DNA of 64,000 nucleotides from Desulfosudis oleivorans (GCA_020723325.1 DYJD01000020.1:1-64000), one strand, 5' to 3'. Shown: positions 21,385 through 30,696, counted from the stretch's first letter. Program-made: numbers and translations. The notes: generated by a model not told the origin, from the sequence alone.

Positions 21385-23409
21385 ATGACAGAAAAACCCC
21401 CTTATAAAGGTTTGGAAACCCGCACCAACGAGGTAAAAAGAGCCGAATTTGAGTGCCAAAAAACCCTGGAAACGTTGCGGCAAAACGAAGCCCGCTTCCG
21501 TTCCACAATCAGAGAATGGCGATATCTCTTTGATAAAACCAACAGTGCCATCTGGATTCTGGGTCCGGATCACATTATCCTGCGATCAAACAAAACAGCG
21601 GAGCGGATTTTTCAGCGTTCCCGCCGGGAAATGCTCGGCAGACACTGCTGGGAAATCGTGCATGGCACGGAAAAGCCAATCCCCGAATGCCCGTTCCTGA
21701 GAACCCGGGAAAGTCTGAGCCGTGAAAGCATGGAACTCCCGGTGGGAGACAACTGGTTTGAAGTCACCACCGATCCGCTCCTGGATGAGTCTGGCCGTTT
21801 CTGCGGCGCCATCCATATCGTCAATGACATCACCGATCGTAAACAAATTGAAGATGCCCTTCATCAGCGCGAGTCCTACCTTTCCGCCATCATTGAAAAT
21901 CTGCCCGGACTGGTTTGGTTGAAAGACACGGAAAGCCGGTTTCTCACTGTAAATCAGGCCTTCGCCGCATCCTGCGAAAAAAACAATACGGAGGATCTCA
22001 TCGGTAAAACGGATCTGGATATTTGGCCGAGGAATCTGGCAGAGAAATACCGCCGGGATGACTTCGATATCATGAAGACGGGCAAGTCCGTCACTATAGA
22101 GGAGCAGATCTTTGACAAGGGGGTGACACGCTGGTTTGAAACCTATAAAACCCCTGTGCGCAACCGACAAGGAACGGTCATCGGCACCACCGGCTACGCC
22201 CATGACATTACCGATCGCAAAAAAGCCGAAGAAGAAAGGTACGAATTCCAAAAACGGCTTCAGCAACTTCACAAGGCGGTGAGTCTGAATCGCATGGCCG
22301 GGGCCGTATCCCATCATTTCAACAACCAACTTCAAGCAGTGATGGGTAACCTGGAACTAGCCATGGAAGACCTGCCTCGCGATGGGAATACTGCCGCAAA
22401 CCTGACCCACGCCATGCAGGCGGCCCAGAAAGCCGCCAATATATGCAGTTCCTTGCTCACTTATCTCGGACAGACAACCAATTTTCAAGAAGCCTTGGAT
22501 CTTTGCGAGATTTGCAGGCGCAGCCTACCCGTCATCCAGGCTGCCATACCGAAAAATATTACTCTTGAGATCGACTTCCCCACTCCGGGACCGGTAATTC
22601 GTGCCAATGCGAACAACATCCGGCAAATACTGACCAATCTGATCACCAACGCCTGGGAGGCCATGGACAAAAATCCCGGCAACATTCATTTGGCCGTTAG
22701 AACGATTCCTTCAGCGGATATTCCGGCATGGAATAGATTTCCCATCGACTGGCAACCCCAAGGCCTAAGCTATGCCTGCCTGGAAGTGAAGGACAACGGC
22801 TGCGGGATTGCCTCCAAAGACCTTCCATATCTTTTTGACCCGTTTTTCTCCAGCAAATTCATCGGCCGAGGGCTTGGCCTGCCGGTAACTTTGGGAATCT
22901 TGCGCATGCATAATGGGGCGGTAGCCGTAGATAGCGAAATCGGCCGGGGAAGTATTGTCCGGATCTACTTCCCCATATCCGATGAAAAAGTAGACAAGCC
23001 ATTTCTTCCAGAACGTGCGATTCAGGAATTTAAATGGGAGGGCACAGTGCTCCTTGTGGAAGATGAGGAGATACAGCGCCAGTTAACTACAAACATGCTT
23101 ATGCGCCTCGGCTTTACTGTCCTCATCGCGAAAGACGGCGTTGAGGCCGCTGAAATTTTTAAACAAAACATAGATATTATCCGATTCGTGATCAGCGACC
23201 TGATCATGCCGAATATGAACGGTTGGGAAACAATGGCGGCCTTGCACAAACTATCCCCGAATATCAAAGTGATTATAGCCAGCGGTTGTGAACAGGATTT
23301 TGTCAAGAAGAGTGCACGGCTTGGACGGGATTTTCAGATTTTTCTCCAAAAGCCTTATGTTTTTGCGGATCTAGCCGCTGCAGTCCGCCAGCTATTGGAG
23401 CAAGGATAA
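21385..23409 (+). CDS. Hybrid histidine kinase: PAS-PAS-HisKA-HATPase-receiver
   Basis: 674 aa, strong AGGAGG ribosome site. No membrane segment, so it senses in the cytoplasm. PAS domains at about 45-150 and 165-275, each ending in the PAC motif ITDRKxxE. His310 in AVSHHFNNQ is the phosphorylation site. ATPase boxes: N (NLITNAWEAM), G1 (DNGCGI), G2 (GRGLGLP). Residues about 550-670 form a receiver with SDLIMPN as acceptor and LQKPY Lys. The first PAS domain contains Cys residues (RHCWEI, ECPF) in a pattern seen in redox or metal-responsive PAS domains, but that is suggestive only. No separate response regulator is adjacent. Confidence 0.9.
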   Translation: MTEKPPYKGLETRTNEVKRAEFECQKTLETLRQNEARFRSTIREWRYLFDKTNSAIWILGPDHIILRSNKTAERIFQRSRREMLGRHCWEIVHGTEKPIPECPFLRTRESLSRESMELPVGDNWFEVTTDPLLDESGRFCGAIHIVNDITDRKQIEDALHQRESYLSAIIENLPGLVWLKDTESRFLTVNQAFAASCEKNNTEDLIGKTDLDIWPRNLAEKYRRDDFDIMKTGKSVTIEEQIFDKGVTRWFETYKTPVRNRQGTVIGTTGYAHDITDRKKAEEERYEFQKRLQQLHKAVSLNRMAGAVSHHFNNQLQAVMGNLELAMEDLPRDGNTAANLTHAMQAAQKAANICSSLLTYLGQTTNFQEALDLCEICRRSLPVIQAAIPKNITLEIDFPTPGPVIRANANNIRQILTNLITNAWEAMDKNPGNIHLAVRTIPSADIPAWNRFPIDWQPQGLSYACLEVKDNGCGIASKDLPYLFDPFFSSKFIGRGLGLPVTLGILRMHNGAVAVDSEIGRGSIVRIYFPISDEKVDKPFLPERAIQEFKWEGTVLLVEDEEIQRQLTTNMLMRLGFTVLIAKDGVEAAEIFKQNIDIIRFVISDLIMPNMNGWETMAALHKLSPNIKVIIASGCEQDFVKKSARLGRDFQIFLQKPYVFADLAAAVRQLLEQG

Positions 23410-23485
23410 AAAATATGCTTGTAGATTTGTCGCCCCATAGAGCACTTCATAAGTCTTTTTGCTTATTCCTAAAAGGAGAATGTTT

Positions 23486-23887
23486 ATGAAGCCAGCAGCC
23501 GTTGTACGAATTTTCATTATCCTCTGCTTGGTTCTCGCATGCGCCCCCCCTCCTCCAAAAAATGAACTAGCCGCTACGCTTATCACCCAATTTATGGAAA
23601 ATTATGTCGGCCTCAATAACGCCAGCGGATTTTCCAATCCATCCGATCCGGACAGAGAAGCCGCAAAAACTGTCATAGTGGATAAGCTCACCATCGGCCC
23701 CTATGATAAAGTGGGTGACTATTTTCCAGTCAGTGCCGATATATATGTGGGCTGCAAAAAGAAAAGGGATCTTAAAAAAACCTCGGAAATGACCATCTCA
23801 TTCGGCAAATACAACATTCCCGGCAATTGGAAGTTCAAGCTGAAACCCATGAAAAATGAAGAATGGACGGTTGACACCCTGGAATAG
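23486..23887 (+). CDS. Small secreted lipoprotein of unknown function
   Basis: 133 aa. ATG at 23486 fits the AAAAGGAGA ribosome site; an ATG two codons earlier is too close to it. The signal peptide ends in a lipobox, LVLAC, before a proline run (APPPPK), so it is probably lipid-anchored. The mature part is a compact beta-rich stretch (VIVDKLTIGPYDKVGDYFPVSADIYV, in two pieces) without recognisable catalytic residues. It sits between the hybrid kinase and the Cys/Met enzyme with no operon logic visible. Confidence 0.7.
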   Translation: MKPAAVVRIFIILCLVLACAPPPPKNELAATLITQFMENYVGLNNASGFSNPSDPDREAAKTVIVDKLTIGPYDKVGDYFPVSADIYVGCKKKRDLKKTSEMTISFGKYNIPGNWKFKLKPMKNEEWTVDTLE

Positions 23888-23940
23888 AGAATGGTAATGG
23901 GCGGGGAAATGAACTGAAACCAACAGAGGGGATGGCCAGC

Positions 23941-25071
23941 ATGAAAAAGGAAACCCAATGCATCCACAGCGGCAATTACCGGGACGAGGCCACCCGCGGC
24001 CTGAATACACCCATTTTCACCTCTTCATCCTTTGAATATCTGGATCGAACGGCGATCCCCTACCCCCGTTATTTCAATACGCCCAATCAGGATGCGGTTA
24101 TCCGCAAAATGTGCGCCCTGGAGGGTGCGGCCGACGGAGTGCTCTTCAGCTCCGGCATGGCCGCCATGAGCACGGCCATCCTCAGCGCGGCGGGCAGCGG
24201 CGACCATCTGGTGATGATGGATGAACTTTATGGCGGCACCCATAATTTCGCCACGGAGGATTTCCAGCGCCTGGGCATCCGCTGTTCCTTTGCGGCCACC
24301 GAGGCCGAGGCTATTATTGCAGCCGTTCTGCCGGAGACGAAAGCGATTGTCATCGAATCGCCCACCAACCCCCTGCTCAGCATCGTCGACATCCTCAAGG
24401 TGGCGGATTTTGCCCGGCAACGGGGTATCACTACTATCATTGACAATACTTTTGCCAGCCCCATGAATCAGAATCCCATCGCCTTGGGCATCGACATAGT
24501 GGTCCACAGCGGTACCAAGTATATGGGCGGGCACAGCGATTTATGCTGCGGAATCGCGTTGGCTTCTACAGAAAAAACCGCCGCTGCCATCCGCAAGCTG
24601 GCCTGTCACCTAGGTGGTAGTCTGGATGCCAACGCCTGTTATCTGCTGGAGCGCAGTTTGAAAACTTTGGCCCTGCGCATGGAAAGGCAATGCCAAAACG
24701 CCCAGTGCGTCGCCGAGCACCTATCGGCCCACCCGGCAGTGCAGACTGTGAATTATCCGGGACTGCCCGGATTCAAGGGGCATGCCACTGCTCGGCAGCA
24801 GATGCAGGCGTTCGGGGCCATGCTGTCGTTTGAACTGGATGAGAGCGTTGTATCAGCCCAACGCTTTCTAAGACGGCTCCAGCTCATTCGGCCGGCCGTA
24901 AGTTTGGGCGGGGTGGAAACCATCATCTGCGCACCGGCGGAAACCTCCCATGCTAAAATGACGCCGGCTGAGCGCGCCCGGGTGGGGATCTCTGACTCCC
25001 TTTTACGCCTGTCGGTGGGCATTGAACATGTGACGGATCTCATCGCCGATCTAGACCAGGCCATGGGATAA
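23941..25071 (+). CDS. Cys/Met-metabolism PLP enzyme (cystathionine/methionine gamma-lyase type)
   Basis: 376 aa from the ATG at 23941, which is better spaced from AGAGGGG than the ATG at 23932. The PLP lysine is Lys193 in VVHSGTKYMGGHSD. Other family landmarks: SSGMAAMS loop (phosphate binding), DELYGGT, ESPTNPLL and DNTFASP (Asp168 holding the pyridine nitrogen). Members split or build sulfur amino acids: cystathionine gamma-lyase, gamma-synthase, O-acetylhomoserine sulfhydrylase and methionine gamma-lyase are hard to separate by eye. Nothing nearby decides between them, so the reaction stays general. Confidence 0.88.
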   Translation: MKKETQCIHSGNYRDEATRGLNTPIFTSSSFEYLDRTAIPYPRYFNTPNQDAVIRKMCALEGAADGVLFSSGMAAMSTAILSAAGSGDHLVMMDELYGGTHNFATEDFQRLGIRCSFAATEAEAIIAAVLPETKAIVIESPTNPLLSIVDILKVADFARQRGITTIIDNTFASPMNQNPIALGIDIVVHSGTKYMGGHSDLCCGIALASTEKTAAAIRKLACHLGGSLDANACYLLERSLKTLALRMERQCQNAQCVAEHLSAHPAVQTVNYPGLPGFKGHATARQQMQAFGAMLSFELDESVVSAQRFLRRLQLIRPAVSLGGVETIICAPAETSHAKMTPAERARVGISDSLLRLSVGIEHVTDLIADLDQAMG

Positions 25072-25094
25072 TGTAATGGGGATCCCCGTCTCCT

Positions 25095-25703
25095 TCATTG
25101 CGTGCTTGCGTAAGCAAACAGAAACGCCGGCCGCCGCAAATTTTCTGACAAGGCCATAAAACCCTGCCTGCTCAGCACAAAACAACCTTCGCTGCGGCCG
25201 ATGCGAAAACCCTTAAGAGCGTTTATCAACATGGTCTTGCCGGAGACATAGTCGGCGGAATGAATGATGATCCCGCGTTGTTCGGCATTGCAATTCAAAT
25301 CACGGCTGACGCCAATCAGCCGAAGGGACAATCCATTTTTTCCCTCATATTCCTCTTGGACACGAAAAAGTCCAAGCGAGCTCATGTTGGATCCGATTGT
25401 GTCGGAAAAACGAGTAGCAAAAAGACTACCGGAATTCCGGCCATGGGCTACTTGATGAAATGACTTGCCGCCGGTTTCCAAATCAATAATCGCAAGTCTT
25501 TTCCGAAATGATGGTTGGGAAAAATCAACAACCATGAGGGTGCCTTCTACTGGCAAAAGGCCGATCTCAGCTTTGACGGCATATATGGCGCTTTCTATTG
25601 CGGTGGATGAAACCCCTGGCAGAATCACCATCCAGGTGGCAAGCACTGTCACGCATAGTAAAGCAAAAGCCGATGCCAACAGGATAAGTCGTTTGGCTTT
25701 CAT
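25095..25703 (-). CDS. Murein L,D-transpeptidase catalytic-domain protein (YkuD_2 family)
   Basis: 202 aa from the ATG at 25703. A longer reading from a GTG at 25772 would be made of REP-like sequence, so it is rejected. Residues 5-28 are a signal or anchor helix. The catalytic segment has His148 (IIIHSADYV) and Cys174 (GRSEGCFVLS), the pair expected in PF13645 proteins, with ARF/GSNMSSLGLF before. It should act on the periplasmic face on peptidoglycan, or belong to the uncharacterised branch of the family. It converges on the Cys/Met PLP gene. The upstream gap carries half of a REP element. Confidence 0.82.
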   Translation of the reverse strand: MKAKRLILLASAFALLCVTVLATWMVILPGVSSTAIESAIYAVKAEIGLLPVEGTLMVVDFSQPSFRKRLAIIDLETGGKSFHQVAHGRNSGSLFATRFSDTIGSNMSSLGLFRVQEEYEGKNGLSLRLIGVSRDLNCNAEQRGIIIHSADYVSGKTMLINALKGFRIGRSEGCFVLSRQGFMALSENLRRPAFLFAYASTQ

Positions 25704-25721
25704 CAATGTTAAGGCTATATC

Positions 25722-25757
25722 GCGGATAGAAGCCGCTCCCACAGAAAAAAACGGCCG
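25722..25757. repeat. Half REP element (AGCCGCTCCCAC / CGGCCGAAA)
   Basis: GCGGATAGAAGCCGCTCCCAC followed shortly by CGGCCGAAA resembles the right half of the element at 51371-51449, without the terminal ATGATCAAGG. A degenerate copy. Confidence 0.5.
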
Positions 25758-25857
25758 AAAATATAGTCGCACGAAAATAGCGCATCTTTAATTTCAGCTC
25801 ACAGACCGGAAGTTGTGTCCACAAGGCAGCGGCTTGTCCGTTCGTTGCGAGAGCTGT

Positions 25858-26586
25858 CTAAATATCCTTCAGTTTTCCTTCCTTGCGCAGTTCTTCAAAG
25901 GCCCTTTCCAGTTTGTCCACCAGTTCCTGGCCATTGGGGGTCTGTTTGGATACAATGATCACGATATCCAAAAGGGATAAGGAATTGTTCTGCACACCCG
26001 TGAGGGTGAGCGCTTTGATGGCGTCATCTGCCGGTTGTCGGTAGTCCAGAAGATAATCCGCCCGTTTGGCCTGCAATTTTTTAAAGGCAATCTCATGATT
26101 GTCCGATTCATCGACCTCGATCTGGTTGGCCGGGTCCTGAAGATATTTAATGAAACCGCCGTAACTATAGCCCCTGATCACGATGATCTTTTTGCCTTTC
26201 AGTTCATCCTTGGTTTTGGGAGTCGGCGTTTCCGCGCGGGTATAAACCCGCATGTCGATTGTGGTGATTTTGGAACGGCCATATAGAACCCTGTCCTCCA
26301 GTTCCGGAACGCCTTTAATACCCAAAAAGAGTTCAGACTTGCCTTCCGCCAGGTTCTGGTAGAGCCTCTTAGGCGGATAATCCTTGATCTCATAGGCAAA
26401 GCCGGCCTTGGTCATGGCAATTTTCAAGGCCTCCAATACCAGACCAGTGGGTTCCTTGCCCTCTTCAATCACATAAAACGGCGAAAAATCCAGGATGCCG
26501 ATCTTGACGACACCTTCGGCCAGAACGATTCCCGCTGACAAAACAGATAGGACAACCAGGGCGATCAAAGCAGACGGCTTTTTCAT
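25858..26586 (-). CDS. Periplasmic solute-binding protein, family 3
   Basis: 242 aa. Signal peptide at residues 1-23 (ALIALVVLSVLSAGIVLAEG), then the two-lobed SBP_bac_3 fold: VKIGILDFSPFYVIEEGKEPTG, with GLVLEALKIAMTKAG and late VDKLERAFEELRKEGKL. The family binds polar amino acids or similar small ligands for ABC uptake, or serves as a sensor module. No permease or ATPase gene lies nearby, and the ligand-anchoring Arg/Asp positions are not clearly kept, so it may be an orphan sensor rather than a transporter component. Confidence 0.8.
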   Translation of the reverse strand: MKKPSALIALVVLSVLSAGIVLAEGVVKIGILDFSPFYVIEEGKEPTGLVLEALKIAMTKAGFAYEIKDYPPKRLYQNLAEGKSELFLGIKGVPELEDRVLYGRSKITTIDMRVYTRAETPTPKTKDELKGKKIIVIRGYSYGGFIKYLQDPANQIEVDESDNHEIAFKKLQAKRADYLLDYRQPADDAIKALTLTGVQNNSLSLLDIVIIVSKQTPNGQELVDKLERAFEELRKEGKLKDI

Positions 26587-26679
26587 GGAACCTCCTAATC
26601 ATTGTTTTTATCCTACCGGTCTTTGCGGAACATGTCAAATTCTATCAAAAATGGACTCAATGTCACTCTGATTTCAACA

Positions 26680-27068
26680 TTAGCCAGGGCCGATCAACAT
26701 GATCCGCAAATCCATGACATTGGTGTTGGTGGGACCGGTTTTAAACAGATCCCCGGTTTTTTCAAGGAAATGATAAGCATCATTATTGCGCAGGTATTCA
26801 CCGGGGTCCGCTCCGGCTAAGGCGGCCCGGCCGATGGTTTGCGGATCCACAATGGCGCCGGCCGCGTCGGTGGGTCCGTCCGTGCCGTCCGTGCCTGCGC
26901 TCAATACCACCATTCCCTGTTCCCCAGCCAAATGCATGGCCGCCGCGAGTCCGAATTCCTGATTGCGGCCGCCCTTGCCCGGACCGGTAATGGTGACCGT
27001 GGTTTCGCCGCCGGAAAGAATACAGGCCGGACACCGGCATAAAATATTTTTTCAATGTCTTGCCGCAT
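26680..27068 (-). pseudogene. Glycerate 2-kinase (MOFRL) remnant with internal deletion
   Basis: Reading the minus strand, 27068-27035 encodes a kinase-like start (MRQDIEKIFYAGVRP). This joins directly, one frame off, to the C-terminal MOFRL domain: ILSGGETTVTI, GKGGRNQEFGLAAAM, VLSAGTDGTDGPTDAAGA, then TGPTNTNVMDLRI. Full-length enzymes are about 420-450 aa, so some 300 codons are missing between the two parts. The deletion and frameshift leave no functional ATP/glycerate site. The surviving C-terminal frame has no internal stop, which suggests the loss is recent. Confidence 0.85.
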
Positions 27069-27215
27069 TTTTTCCACAGGATATGAATTCGTCACAATCA
27101 CCGTCCCCTTATCGGTTGATAATTGTCATAAGGATTTGACAGTTCCCCCTTCCTGCAATTATACTACGCCTTTATAGCCGCCACAACCACTGATCCTTCA
27201 TGCATAGAGGTGAAC

Positions 27216-28778
27216 ATGCGGGTATTTCAAAACGCCGTATTCCTTTCCTGTGAGGATGAAAATCGCATTTTCCACTGTCTGGTGGAAGACAATGGACGGA
27301 TCGTATTCACCGGCGACCGGCTGCCGGAAGACTATGCCCAGGCCGAATCCGTGGACCTGAAAGGCGCCTGCGTCCTGCCGGCCTTCGGCGACACCCACAT
27401 GCATTTTGAATCCTTTGCCTATTTCCGGGCCGGTCTGGACTGCCGGCATGTCAAGGATTTTCAGGAACTGGGTGACCTGCTGCGGGACTATCTCAGCAGT
27501 CATCCCCATGAAAAAGTCCTGGTGGGCTTCGGTTGCTCGGCCCATACGGTGGCGGAAAAAAGGCTGCCCACCCGAGACGACCTGGATGCCGTCACCCGGC
27601 ATCCCCTGCTCATCGTCAAGTATGACGGCCATGCGGCCGTGGCCAACAGTGCTTTAATCCAAAAACTACCCAAATCCGTCTTGAAGGAAGAAGGTTTTGA
27701 TGCCGCTTCCGGCTGGTTCTATCTGAATGCCTTTTATAAGGCCGTCAATCACATCACCAAATCCGTGTCCATTCCGCGGGTTTTTAAGAATATGCTGGGC
27801 GGCAGCGATTATCTGGCCCGCAACGGCATCGCCCTGGTTCACACCACCGAAGGCGTGGGCTTTCCCTTGGACCTGGATGTGGATATCATGCGCCTGACTT
27901 CCCGGGGACTGCCCCAGACCTTCCGCACCTTTTTCCAGACCATGGACGTAAACAAAGTCCTGCGCCGCAAGCTGCCCCGCATCGGTGGGTGCTTTGCCAC
28001 GGCCCTGGACGGCTGTTTCGGCTCCGAAGACGCGGCCTTGACAAAACCTTATACCAACCGCCCGGACAACCTCGGCACCCTTTTCTATTCCCAGCAGGCC
28101 GTCACCGACTTTGTCAAAACCGCCCACGGCAAAGGGCTGCAAATCGCCCTGCATGCCATCGGTGATGCCGCCGTCCAGCAGGCTCTTGCCGCCTTTGAGG
28201 CGGCCTTGAAGGACTTGCCCCGGGAGGACCACCGCCACATCATCATCCATGCCGACCTGATGAGTTCGGCCATGATTGAAAAAGCGGCCCGCCTGGGCAT
28301 CTGCATCGCCCTACAGACCCCTTTCCTCCACTGGGAACAGGAACCCGAGACATATCTGCGTTCCATCCTGGGAGAACGCATGGACCAAATGCTTCCCTTG
28401 AAAAGCATGCTTGGCGCCGGACTTACCCTGGCCGGCGGTTCGGACGCGCCCTGCACCCTGCCCGACCCCGTTGCCGGCATTTATGCAGCCTGCAACCATC
28501 CCAATCCGGCTGAAAGTATTTCCGTATTGGATGCCCTGCGCCTGCATACCAATTGGTGCGCAAAACTCTCCTTTGATGAGGGGCAACGCGGCACCCTGAC
28601 CAATGGGAAGCTGGCCGACTTTGTGGTTCTGAATCAAAACCCGCTGGATCTGCCGGTAACACGGCTCAGAGAATTGAAAGTCGCAACCTTGTATTTGCAG
28701 GGGCAAGCCTATACCGGACAACATTCAAGCGCATTTTCGCTGCTGAGGGATGCCCTCGGCAATAAATACCCTTTTTAA
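27216..28778 (+). CDS. Amidohydrolase family protein (YtcJ-like)
   Basis: 520 aa; ATG at 27216 after AGAGGTG. The metal-dependent amidohydrolase barrel shows the HMHF motif (GDTHMHF, residues about 63-69), a central His (LHAIGDAA), IHADLMS and the late Asp in AGGSDAPC. The composite beta domain is built from the N-terminal strands and the C-terminal GKLADFVVLNQNP. Members hydrolyse cyclic or linear amides; YtcJ-type proteins are mostly uncharacterised. The helical insert near 150-200 is typical. It is followed with tight spacing by a coiled-coil protein and a DUF362 protein, suggesting a three-gene transcript. Confidence 0.87.
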   Translation: MRVFQNAVFLSCEDENRIFHCLVEDNGRIVFTGDRLPEDYAQAESVDLKGACVLPAFGDTHMHFESFAYFRAGLDCRHVKDFQELGDLLRDYLSSHPHEKVLVGFGCSAHTVAEKRLPTRDDLDAVTRHPLLIVKYDGHAAVANSALIQKLPKSVLKEEGFDAASGWFYLNAFYKAVNHITKSVSIPRVFKNMLGGSDYLARNGIALVHTTEGVGFPLDLDVDIMRLTSRGLPQTFRTFFQTMDVNKVLRRKLPRIGGCFATALDGCFGSEDAALTKPYTNRPDNLGTLFYSQQAVTDFVKTAHGKGLQIALHAIGDAAVQQALAAFEAALKDLPREDHRHIIIHADLMSSAMIEKAARLGICIALQTPFLHWEQEPETYLRSILGERMDQMLPLKSMLGAGLTLAGGSDAPCTLPDPVAGIYAACNHPNPAESISVLDALRLHTNWCAKLSFDEGQRGTLTNGKLADFVVLNQNPLDLPVTRLRELKVATLYLQGQAYTGQHSSAFSLLRDALGNKYPF

Positions 28779-28794
28779 CAACCGGAGATTGAAA

Positions 28795-29001
28795 TTGTCT
28801 GAAGAAAAAATTCTGCTGGAAATGGAAGAAATGATGAAATTGGTCAAGGATGAAACCAAGGCCTTACAGGAATTGTTGACCGTTATCGAAGAAGAGATCA
28901 AGGCGGAAGCCCAAAGCCCCCCCAACCAGGAGAATCGCCTGGATGCGGACGAAGACCTTAGCCTGCGTTTGCAAGTGAAATGGGGCCGAATGAACAATTA
29001 G
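28795..29001 (+). CDS. Small acidic coiled-coil protein
   Basis: 68 aa. TTG start at 28795 matches the CCGGAGA ribosome site; an upstream ATG would overlap the previous gene and lacks a site. The N-terminal 45 residues are one heptad-rich helix (ILLEMEEMMKLVKDETKALQ, then ELLTVIEEEIKAEA), the tail is charged. It lies 16 bases after the amidohydrolase stop and 10 before the DUF362 gene, so it is translated with them. No family recognised. Confidence 0.6.
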   Translation: MSEEKILLEMEEMMKLVKDETKALQELLTVIEEEIKAEAQSPPNQENRLDADEDLSLRLQVKWGRMNN

Positions 29002-29011
29002 GAGGCGAAAC

Positions 29012-30247
29012 ATGAATCAACCCGAATATCCTGGTCTTCATCATTGCCCAGGCCGGCGCCGATTTCTGAAAGCGGCCGGCCTTACCGGCGCAGGCATGCT
29101 CGCGCTCAACACTTTTGGATGCGCCGGTTCCACGCCGCAAAAAAAGCCGGCAGCACCGCCGGACATTTCGGATCTGGCCGTCCGGGTGGGTGTCCAGGCC
29201 ATTCCCAAAGGAACGGCCGACGCGGATATTTTCAAGGCGATCCAGCGCACCGCCGAGGCTGCCACGGATTTTGCATGGCTCTCCAAAGGTGATGTGGTTT
29301 TCATCAAACCCGTGGCCAATTCGCCCAACCCCTATCCGGCCACCACCGCACCCATGGCCGTGCGCGCCATGACATCGCTGCTGCTCAGCAAAGGCGCCGG
29401 CAAGGTCATCGTGGGCGACAAGCCCGGGGTCATGTCCGTTTACCATGAAAAAGACAAACGCCGCGGCTCCAGCCGGGAAATCATGACCCGCCTGGGCCTG
29501 CATGCAGCGGCGGACGAAGCCGGCGCGGAAGTCCATTATTTTGACGAAGCCGGCTATGACGCTTATTCCGGCTATCGCCCCATGAACCCAGGGCACTGGA
29601 AAGGCGAGCTCATGCTCCCGGATATTTTGAATCATGTGGATCATATCGTGCTATTGCCCCGGGTCAGCCGCCATGTGCTGGCCGGCACCACCCTGGGCCT
29701 CAAGGCGGCTGTGGGCTGGCTGCGGGACGACAGCCGCCTGGAATTCCACCGGGATGCCGACAGCTTTTTCGAAAAGATCGCTGAGATCAACGACACCTCG
29801 GTCTTACGCCAGAAACTTAGGCTGACCCTCAGTTTGGCCACGGAGGTTCTTTCCACCTACGGGCCGGACAAAGGCTATGCCGCCCAACCCAATACCGGCC
29901 TTGCCTTTGCTTCGGAATCACTACTGGCCCACGACATGACCGCCCTGGGCTGGCTGCTGTGGAACCGGGAATTTGAAACACCCCAGGGCCAAATCTCCTG
30001 GTTCGGCGATCCCTATACCGGCATTCCCTCATCCCTTAACCGCGGCTTCGTGGGCTATATCTGGGGCCTATCGCATTGGCTGGATTATACCCATTACGAC
30101 CCGGTGCCCATCACCTCGGTTCAGACAGACCCGGTGATTACCAGGGCCGCCCAACTCTGGGGCGGTCTGCCCCGGCTAGAGCTTGAGGATGTAAACGGAA
30201 ATCTGCCCCATACCATCCGGGATTATCTTCTGGCCAAGGCGACTTGA
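29012..30247 (+). CDS. Tat-exported DUF362 domain lipoprotein
   Basis: 411 aa, with a TAGGAGG ribosome site. The twin-arginine signal is RRRFLKAAGLTGAG at 15-28 and the lipobox-like FGC near 36-37, so export is folded and probably membrane-anchored. DUF362 landmarks: GDVVFIKPVANSPNPYPATT, SKGAGKVIVGDKPG, HVDHIVLLPRVSRH and TLGLKAAVGWLRDD. It lacks the CxxC-rich ferredoxin tail some DUF362 proteins carry. With the amidohydrolase and coiled-coil gene just upstream it forms a compact unit that ends at the terminator at 30266-30306. Reaction unknown. Confidence 0.85.
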   Translation: MNQPEYPGLHHCPGRRRFLKAAGLTGAGMLALNTFGCAGSTPQKKPAAPPDISDLAVRVGVQAIPKGTADADIFKAIQRTAEAATDFAWLSKGDVVFIKPVANSPNPYPATTAPMAVRAMTSLLLSKGAGKVIVGDKPGVMSVYHEKDKRRGSSREIMTRLGLHAAADEAGAEVHYFDEAGYDAYSGYRPMNPGHWKGELMLPDILNHVDHIVLLPRVSRHVLAGTTLGLKAAVGWLRDDSRLEFHRDADSFFEKIAEINDTSVLRQKLRLTLSLATEVLSTYGPDKGYAAQPNTGLAFASESLLAHDMTALGWLLWNREFETPQGQISWFGDPYTGIPSSLNRGFVGYIWGLSHWLDYTHYDPVPITSVQTDPVITRAAQLWGGLPRLELEDVNGNLPHTIRDYLLAKAT

Positions 30248-30265
30248 AATACAATTTAATTTGAC

Positions 30266-30306
30266 AACTCGCATGGAATGGGGTTTGCTGTGCGCGAGTT
30301 TTTATT
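30266..30306 (+). terminator. Intrinsic terminator after the DUF362 gene
   Basis: Stem AACTCGC (30266-30272) pairs with GCGAGTT (30294-30300), followed by a T-run (TTTTTATT). It lies 18 bases after the stop of the DUF362 gene. The loop is rather long (21 bases). Confidence 0.6.
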
Positions 30307-30330
30307 CATTTCCCAAATGGAGGCATTCCC

Positions 30331-30696
30331 ATGAAACAAGCCGGACAAAATCAGGAAATCAATTTCACCGTGGACAAAAACAATCTTTACCGGGAGGAGT
30401 CCATTACGGATCTGAAGGTAGCCACCATCCGGCAACTGATTCCCATTAAAACAGACGGCAGTCGCGACCAGAGCCGCACCATCATATTCGTCGGCCATAC
30501 CCAGCTCATGTCCCCGGAAGGCCCCTTACCCATCCAAGCCAAACTAGAAGCCAACAGCCTGAACGAGGCCATGGAGATTTTTCCGGCTGCCATGGAAAAA
30601 GCCCTTGGGGAAATGATCGAGACCATCCGCCGGCTTCAGCAGGAACAAAAGATTCAGCAACGGAACGATTCCCGCATCATCGTGCCTGGAAGATAA
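30331..30696 (+). CDS. Conserved small cytoplasmic protein, function unknown
   Basis: 121 aa, ATG after AATGGAGG. No signal peptide or membrane segment. The middle has a short beta-rich stretch (KVATIRQLIPIKTDG, RTIIFVGHTQLMSPEG) and the C-terminal third is a long helix (NEAMEIFPAAMEKALGEMIE). Similar short proteins are common in Desulfobacterota and Geobacter genomes as unnamed cytoplasmic proteins. No catalytic pattern is visible and its neighbours give no clue. Confidence 0.6.
   Translation: MKQAGQNQEINFTVDKNNLYREESITDLKVATIRQLIPIKTDGSRDQSRTIIFVGHTQLMSPEGPLPIQAKLEANSLNEAMEIFPAAMEKALGEMIETIRRLQQEQKIQQRNDSRIIVPGR

Noticed and set aside
25078-25087. GGGGATCCCC as terminator
   Set aside because: Palindrome without loop or T-run; cannot form a usual terminator hairpin.
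25703-25772. N-terminal extension of the L,D-transpeptidase-like protein
   Set aside because: GTG start lies in REP-like DNA and the added residues break the signal-peptide layout.
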